Assembly: GCF_932526225.1 (NCBI RefSeq)
Contig: NC_064034.1
Location: 17,124,887 to 17,188,886 of the forward strand
Source of the DNA: Nematostella vectensis
Lineage: Eukaryota > Cnidaria > Anthozoa > Actiniaria > Edwardsiidae
Direction of reading: 5' to 3'
DNA: 64,000 bases
Shown here: in pieces, positions 57,516 to 64,000 of the stretch
Position numbering within the stretch: position 1 is the stretch's first letter
Layout of the letters: each line of letters opens with the position of its first letter
Program-made: the position numbers and the translations under genes
Notes under the pieces: model-generated
Database searches by the model: none
What the model saw: only the letters and a program-made list of their open reading frames with translations
What the model was told of the DNA's origin: nothing

Positions 57516-60500
57516 AACAGCTAAATATAGACGAAAGAGCTTGAAGTAACAGAGAGGACCATTATTCGAGAGCAAATAACGAGGATGGCGAAGAATCATA
57601 AAAACCTCTAACTGCTACCACACACTCGCAAAAGAGTTGCGGGAACAGGGAACTTTCTAAAAGATTTTGCTAGTGGTTCAATCTCCTCTTCCTCGGGATC
57701 GCTGGCAGTATAATCATAGTCCTCAAAAGGTTCGCTTGGAACGCCGCGAAATTCTAAACAGGTGGCCGGTTTATCTGGCGCACGATTCTCGTCAATCTTT
57801 CCCTGCTAGCAGAGGCCTCTTTTCTCTGTATTTCGCTGGGCTGGAGTTCGAGAGGAAAAGAAATATCTTTTCCTCGCGAACTCCAGCCCAGCGAAATACA
57901 GAGAAAACAGGCCTCTGCTAGCAGGGAACGTCAATCTTCGAATGATTCGAAAATACTTTTCCTAATATCGCCATGGAATTCCGCTTGTTCTTCCAAAGTA
58001 CCCTTTCTTCCCTTAATAAATAGATTCAAATTACAGTCTTTGTCGTTTTACGAGGTGGTTGGAATCCTTTCATTCTGCGTTTTGCTTCCTTTGGACTGTT
58101 TGTATTTCAAATGTTCTGCAACGAACTGTAGTCTATCGGACTAGTCACAATGTCTGTCGAACTAGTTCCCTCGCCTGTGTTTCCGCAGACGTAAGATTTA
58201 GAAAACGCCATTTGATCAGTGATTGGTGCATTTCGATCCGATAATGGTTTTATGCTCACGGTTGCTCACTGTGCTGTCATTTGATTGGTGGAGATTGCGA
58301 TCCGAAACTTTTCCAAAATCATCTCCATGTCAGTTGTCCCAGATCGACGGTTTCATCGCCAAGAAGTATCGCACTGAAGGTAAGTCATCGTAATATTTTT
58401 CTAAATTATTCTTCGACAACTACTCTATACAAATTTAGTATGAGTTCCTAGCCATATCTCTGGACCGAAAGAGGCTTTTGATACTTCGGTAGAGGCATAC
58501 ACGCAACACTACGAAGAGGCCATTTTTAATATCTAAGCTTTTTAGCAAGTTGGGTTTAACAAGGACCTGCTCTATAAGATTTATAACTGCTTGTATTTTA
58601 TTTTCTGCACAAAACAACAACAAAAGTGGGATTGAAAATCAATTGATGAACGAGTGGAAGGTATCTGGTACTGAATCGCAAGAAGACTTCAACATATTAT
58701 TTACAATAGATACTGACCAAAAAGGGACAAAAAAATGGCAGCAACGCAAACTGTTGTCAGTGGGCTCTTATATAAGCAAAAAATTGGATCAGTATAAAGG
58801 GCACTCTAATAAGTTCACATCTCTGTTGTTGTTATTTCCATAAACATTGTATTGGTTGGCAGATGTGAACTATAGGCCTTTGCATAAAAAGATAACTGTT
58901 TTGTTTAAGCATATTTACCAATACTGTAGCATTATGGTATTTCTAAATAAAATCTATTCATGTTAAAGTAAGAAAATTTTTTTTTAATCTACAGGCCAGT
59001 GTTCCATTAACATCATTTCACTCTGACCATGTCCAGATAGCTGGTTGATAAACAACAGTTTATCAACCAGCAAATATATCAAAGTTGGACAAACTTGAAC
59101 AGCTCAGCTAATATACATTTAGGTGTGATATGTAAAATTCACTATGATTATTATGTGTCAAGGACTGTTCAATATGATTTATGAAGTTAAACATATATTT
59201 ATTTATAACTGGCTTATGTTTGTCAATGGATGCAAAATGGTCCATGTTAAACCATAGGCCAACGCAAAGCTAAATGAATCAATAATAATTACTTGGCACA
59301 AATCTTTGGAAAAAGATAATATGAAATCAAAAGAAACACTAAACTGTAATTTCATTCTTTGGCTTAAAATGCTTTCTGCATAAGCAAGGGATTGTCTTTT
59401 GCTGCAATTTTATTTTCTAGGGATTTGTGTTGACAACCCTATCAGTGATATCAAATGGTGAATGATGATTCTTTATTAACAGCCCCCTGGGTATTCCAAA
59501 GTAACTGTAAGAATTTTGACTCTTTATTATTAAAATTATAGATGCCTAGCCTCACTGATGAGCAAATAAAGTGACTTGCCCATCACAACAAGAATGATGT
59601 AGGCAGCAGAAACAGAATGGCAGCCAGGGTGGCAAGCTGTTTTCAGTGGATAGTAATATACACACTTGCCTAAAAGAGTGAAACCTCAGCTGAATGGCAG
59701 GAGTCTTGCTGCAGGATGTTTGCGTCAAGAAAACCAGGTAAAATCATTTCATACTTGCATAAACAACAGACTTTCATTTACTGTAAAAGGATGCTATAAT
59801 TTAATAGGCCTATGTATTTATTAGGCAGAGATCTACTAACAAGTTTCAAATAATGATACTTTTTTTTATTGAAGATTGGAAAATATATCATTATAGCATT
59901 GAAAATTAGACAAAAACAATAATGATTGTAAAAAAAAACTTGTTTTTTCTAGAAAAAAATGGATATATGCTCAGAATTCCTTAGTTATCTCCTGTGTACA
60001 TGAAAATGACTGCATCAAATTGAGGACACTTTTTTCATTAGTTTTTTTCGACAGTAATCTAATTTCTGTTTATTTAGAAGGTGGTTTCATAGCATGGGGG
60101 GACTCCCATAAAAACAAACAGGGATGAGTAATTGTCAGCAAAATCAATTTTAACTCTTTGGGTGTGGTCAACAGCATTTTTTTTATTCTTGATAGATGAG
60201 AGTGGTCCATGCAATTTGTAACCTTAGTGCTAAAAAGCACTAAAAACATTTTTTCAGTTTTTCCTGATTTTCTTTGATACTGCACATCTCTTTTCTGACA
60301 ACTTTCATGTCCAGTTGTTCTATTAGGGTATAGGGATAACAGAGGTGGAATAATTTTTGCATACCCCATAAGGGATAGCTGTTGGTAGGATTTTATAACC
60401 TAAAAGATAGAGTGATCACCCCTGTCTACAACATTTTTTTCATTGAAACTACTTATGTCACAATTCAAGCTCACATAATAAGTTTATAAGATGTGAAGAC

Positions 60501-60999
60501 ACACAGTCATTCAGGGTCGAAGGATACGCTCAAACCTAGTTCCCGTTAATTATTACCAATAAAAAGAGTTTAATTATATTGGTTCTAAAAACGTTTTTTT
60601 AGACGTTGCTATTGGAGCCAAGACGCAGATGTATTATTCCCAGAACCAACCCAAGAAGATCAGCGAGACTCAAGCATCTGTCACGCAACTCCCGTCACGT
60701 GACTAGGATTTTCACTTCTAAACTACTGAAGCCTGAAGCACCTGAACTCTAACGTTAGCTAGCTAATGATGATAGGCAACTTGCACTAACCTTGATCACA
60801 TAACTTTTTGGGTGCCAAAGTAGCGCACACCGGCTGTTGGCGCAAATTAACAACAAAAAAGCAACTTATCCAGCCCTTACGGATCAGCCAGAAGGTTTTC
60901 GTGTGTCAGATTTATTTATTTTTGATTTCCCTGCGTTTATCACGGCTAGCGCGTCGGCGTTGTTCGTTCGCCAGCGATATAAGCAGCTCGGAGTGCGTC
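57516..60999. other. Stretch between inverted 30-bp arrays; no recognised gene
   Basis: Holds a Mutator-like palindrome (57799-57928) and AT-rich sequence. A donor-like site follows CGCACTGAAG at about 58380 (GTAAGT), and an open segment at 59540-59745 ends in a donor-like GTAAAA. These could be non-coding exons. The 97-residue frame at 58550-58843 has no recognisable features. Confidence 0.4.
57799..57928. mobile_element. Palindromic foldback MITE with 9-bp target duplication (Mutator-like)
   Basis: Arms of about 60 bp (TTCCCTGCTAGCAGAGGCCT, then TTCGCTGGGCTGGAGTTCG) meet at a short centre near 57860. CGTCAATCT occurs immediately before (57790-57798) and after (57929-57937), a 9-bp target duplication typical of Mutator-like elements. 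The same end sequence recurs at 63893. Confidence 0.88.
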
Positions 61000-61017
61000 A
61001 CACTTCTGATTCTTCCA

Positions 61018-61118
61018 GTAAGTTTCCTTGCTCTGATTCTCCTCGTAAAATTATCTAATGCTCCTCATAAATTTATCTTGTTCTGATGTTCTCTGTGAAT
61101 TTACCTTGGTCTGTTGGT
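61018..61118. repeat. Degenerate inverted copies of the 30-bp repeat
   Basis: About three diverged copies (TGCTCTGATTCTCCTCGTAA, then AATGCTCCTCATAAATTTAT) run in the opposite orientation to the array that starts at 61121, forming a head-to-head junction near 61120. Confidence 0.75.
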
Positions 61119-61120
61119 AC

Positions 61121-61556
61121 GAGAAGCATCAGAGAGCATGGTAAATTTACGAGAAGCATCAGAGAGCGTGGTAAATTTACGAAGAGCATCAGAGAGAATG
61201 GTAAATTTACGAGAAGCATCAGAAAGCATGGTAAATTTACGAGAAGCATCAGAGAGCGTGGTAAGTTTACGGAGAGCATCAGAGAGAGTGGTAAATTTAC
61301 GGATAGCATCAGAGAGCATGGTAAATTTACGGAGAGCATCAGAGAGAATGGTAATTTTACTGAGAACATCAGAGAGCGTGGTAACTTTACGGAGAGCGTC
61401 AGAGAGTATGGTAAATTTACGAATAGCATCCGAGAGCGTGGTAACTTTACGAAGGGCACAGAGAGCACGGTAACTTTACGGAGAGCATCAGAGAGCATGG
61501 TAAATTTACGGGGAGCATCAGAGAGCATGGTAAATTTACGGAGAGCATCGGAGAGT
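61121..61556. repeat. 30-bp repeat array, about 14-15 copies
   Basis: The unit is GAGAGCATGGTAAATTTACG then GAGAGCATCA. Because 30 is a multiple of three, frames on both strands stay open (61086-61613 plus, 61073-61585 minus) and encode monotonous peptides. These are array artefacts, not genes. Confidence 0.95.
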
Positions 61557-61696
61557 AGTTGTGGGTGCTTTTTTTGGAGTAGCAAGGATAAAATTTATAG
61601 AAATAGTATGTAATACATTATAGTCTTCTTGAATAAAAGTTGATAATAGTAGAACATGTCCACTTTGAGTCAATGGTTTTATAACAAACCCTTCAA

Positions 61697-61785
61697 GCGG
61701 TCGATAAGTCCGTTATGCTTAATATAGATATCAAGCGGTGACAGGTCCGTTATGCTTAATATAGATATCAAGCGGTGACAGATCT
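61697..61785. repeat. Short tandem duplication, about 39 bp x 2
   Basis: TCCGTTATGCTTAATATAGA then TATCAAGCGGTGACAG occurs twice in tandem, with partial copies of AAGCGGT at each side. Confidence 0.85.
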
Positions 61786-62131
61786 TATATCAAGGTACAA
61801 ATACCGCTAACCACAAATTTAGAAAAAGGGCCGAGGAAGGCAAATGATGCATGATTTTCTATCATTTTATACCGTTACTAAGAAAATATCACGTAAGTGC
61901 AAAAGTGCAGATTTTGATTTTATTTTGTTAGTAGAAAATACTTCAACTATTCTACTATTTCAATAACTTATTCTTGAAATGGTAGAAGAATTACGAATTT
62001 CTTAATACCCGGAGGCCTGGGCCCTGCAGGAAAGCCAGCCAATGGGAAACAAGTAGTCTACTTCAATCTCTTCGCCAGAATCAAGTATAACTAATGAATA
62101 TGTGATATTAAATTTCAGAGTTGTTTCTGAG

Positions 62132-63182
62132 ATGCTTGTGCTATTGTTTCTAACGTCAACATTCCTTGGTCTTGCATCGGCAGGTATGTCTTATGTTGCC
62201 GTTTTCCTTTCATTTATAAAATTGAGAATTTCTATCATCCTCCCAACATTAGGGACGTTTCTGTGTTTATGAACGCGACTGACGGCAATCGGAAGTTTAA
62301 CGTTTTTTTTTTATGTTTTGCGATAACTTTGCTCAATAAAAGAAAAAAGCTTCTATTCTACCACACAGTCTTACATGTGGAACCTACTAGCGACGCGATA
62401 GGGTTAAACACACAAAAAAAACCTCTACTTCCGGGCTGCCGTACGTCTTCCAGAAACGTGTTTACTGTGCTTGTTTGGAAAGACTGAAAGGCATTGTTAT
62501 TTTCTTTGGACAGACGGACAGGCATTTTCTTTAACCGAAACTATTACAAAAGCATTAGACATACTGTTTTTTTTTTTCTTAATAGGCGAAGGCAAATTCT
62601 TCATGGCGTGAAAGGGGGTTAAGCATAGCTTCAGACTTATTGGCACCCAGCTTCTATTCTACCACACAGTCTTACATGTCTTACAATCTTACAGTCTTAC
62701 AATAAATCCCCGGGGGATTTATTTTCTAGAGAGCCAAATTAATCTCCATTAATTGTAACATTTACAATATCCTTTTCTGTACCTCAAAACCTTCTTTTCA
62801 AAATCGTGAGAATTCAGCACATTTAAATATTATCACATCCATTAGTAGGCCTAATAAACTTTACTATAGTATAAAACGTTTTCATTCAATATCACATTTT
62901 TAAGATTAGAATTTGTCCCTGAGATAACACAGGCATTCCAAATCTTTACAGGTCAAGGGATTTGCTACCCAAAGTACGGCTGTTTCCATGACAACCCGCC
63001 GTTCAATCGTCCTCTCGTACCACTTCCTCATCCTCCCGACAGAGTTGGTACAAACTTCCGGCTCTTTACTCGTTCCAATCCCCTCATTTCAAACGTCATC
63101 GACGACAGTGACGTCAGCAAGCTACAGGCCTCTAGGTACGACGGGAAGAAAAGGACGATTATCATAGTTCATGGTTTTATCG
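62132..63182 (+). CDS. Secreted pancreatic-type lipase, 5' part (2 exons, continues beyond window)
   Basis: Exon 1 (62132-62183) starts with ATG and encodes a short hydrophobic signal peptide (LVLLFLTSTFLGLASA). Exon 2 (62952-63182) joins in phase and encodes the mature N-terminus of the pancreatic lipase family: GICYPKYGCF with its paired Cys, FNRPLVPLPHPPDRVGTNF, RLFTRSNP, then KRTIIIVHGFI, where HGF provides the oxyanion hole. A donor follows (G/GTGAGT at 63183). The family hydrolyses triacylglycerols or phospholipids extracellularly; the Ser-Asp-His triad would be encoded by later exons outside the window. A match to pancreatic lipase itself versus a related phospholipase A1 cannot be settled from this part. 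Confidence 0.88.
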
Positions 63183-63892
63183 GTGAGTAGCGGCCAGTTT
63201 TGAAAGTAAGTAATTAAGTAACTACTTTATTAAGAATGAGGGTAACACATAATAGCTATGCTAATAAGCTTATGGCCCTCCCTTAACAAATACTAGATAT
63301 TGTTAGGCACAACCTAAAAGCGGAGCCCCCAAATTCGATTGAATTTCGGATGGGTCTATTCATCAATCACGTGGCCGTGGGGAAAAAGCCATTATCTCGA
63401 GTTCCTAGTGAAAAAAATTTTTCGAAACTTTTGAAATAATGACAAATAACACATGGTATTTACAATTATGGACTTTTAAAGTACGTAGTGGCTATATGCC
63501 CGACAGTCGGGAAAGGTCCTCAATGGACTAAATGCCCGACAGTTTTTAAATATATTTAAATAACCCAGCAAATTGTCGAGTTCAAATTATTCTCTCTTGT
63601 TGAGAAAGGGCAAGTCAACCTGGGTTGAGCTTTGTTGTCGGTATTGAATGTTTTCTGTCGTCTGTTAACACTATAAAATCGTAATGCTAAAACATTACGG
63701 TAGTAATGTATTCTATATTAGTTTAGAAAGGTCAAGCGAATTGAATTGTGCTTTTTTTGGAATTGAATGTTTTGCCTTGCTTGTATACACTCTTTTAAAA
63801 ACACCTTTCCCGACTGTGTTATTGTAGCAGATAAAATTCAAGTGTCACAAAATGGCGATTTTATGGTGTATACTTACACGTAAGTTCCCTGC
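63183..63892. other. Lipase intron; no other gene seen
   Basis: AT-rich sequence. A segment near 63306-63332 (CCTAAAAGCGGAGCCCCC) resembles 8352-8376 (CCTAAAAGCGGAGCTCC), a short dispersed repeat of unknown type. Confidence 0.45.
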
Positions 63893-63965
63893 TAGCAGAG
63901 GCCTCTTTTCTCTGTATTTCGCTGGGCTGGAGTTCGGAGTTCGCGAGGAAAAGATACCTCTGCCA
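63893..63965. mobile_element. Second copy of the Mutator-like foldback family (one arm)
   Basis: TTCCCTGCTAGCAGAGGCCT and TTCGCTGGGCTGGAGTTCG match the left arm of 57799-57928. After GAGGAAAAGATA the sequence departs into non-palindromic DNA, so it is either a longer member cut by the window end or a truncated one. Confidence 0.75.
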
Positions 63966-64000
63966 TGGGTCGCAAGTTCGTTTGATCAAACCGCCGTCCA

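Noticed and set aside
61073..61613. Two overlapping frames of about 170 residues with perfect peptide repeats
   Set aside because: They arise because the 30-bp repeat is a multiple of three and lacks stops in several frames on both strands; the array itself is the feature.

Overview
The window looks like animal nuclear DNA. Genes are split by phase-consistent GT-AG introns, polyadenylation signals (AATAAA) follow several stop codons, base composition is AT-rich, and intergenic space and introns are full of minisatellites and small inverted-repeat transposons. The gene set (an oxysterol-binding-related protein, a class A GPCR, a MAP3K1-type SWIM-RING-kinase, a small-molecule methyltransferase, a pancreatic-type lipase) plus a DIRS-type retrotransposon fits a non-bilaterian or invertebrate metazoan. 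My best guess is a sea anemone-like cnidarian, which is inference and not proven by the sequence.

Layout. 1-672 is a 55-57 bp satellite. 1459-7496 (+) holds the last 13 coding exons of an ORP9-type lipid-transfer gene whose 5' part lies upstream of the window. 8.3-15.7 kb is gene-poor and contains a 1.5 kb array of 40-bp repeats and a foldback element. 15738-18029 (+) is a two-exon rhodopsin-like GPCR with a long repetitive C-tail, followed by two tandem TIR elements (18206-18995). 24080-19783 (-) is a five-exon gene for an unrecognised basic/serine-rich protein. It is divergently arranged with MAP3K1 (24596-38050, +, 16 coding exons, 1127 codons plus stop), whose start lies about 0.5 kb away. 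38-46 kb is intergenic and rich in inverted repeats. 46296-54648 (+) is a six-exon SAM-dependent methyltransferase whose last intron carries a decayed DIRS-like retrotransposon (49076-53934, perfect 49-bp inverted termini), itself interrupted by a TTAA-flanked element and abutting a related foldback. 54.6-62 kb has no recognised coding gene but holds inverted 30-bp repeat arrays, a Mutator-like palindrome and a possible orphan promoter with a first exon. 62132-63182 (+) is the signal peptide exon and second exon of a secreted pancreatic-type lipase that continues past the window.

The genes are not an operon and no shared pathway is evident; the only clear local relationship is the divergent pair around 24.1-24.6 kb. 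The most unusual structure is in MAP3K1: exon/intron junctions have been tandemly duplicated at up to three places, most clearly at 27336-28160, where about seven extra copies of an exon end with its splice donor sit in the following intron. The split genes were assembled by eye from reading frames, splice consensus and recalled family patterns; no search was run.
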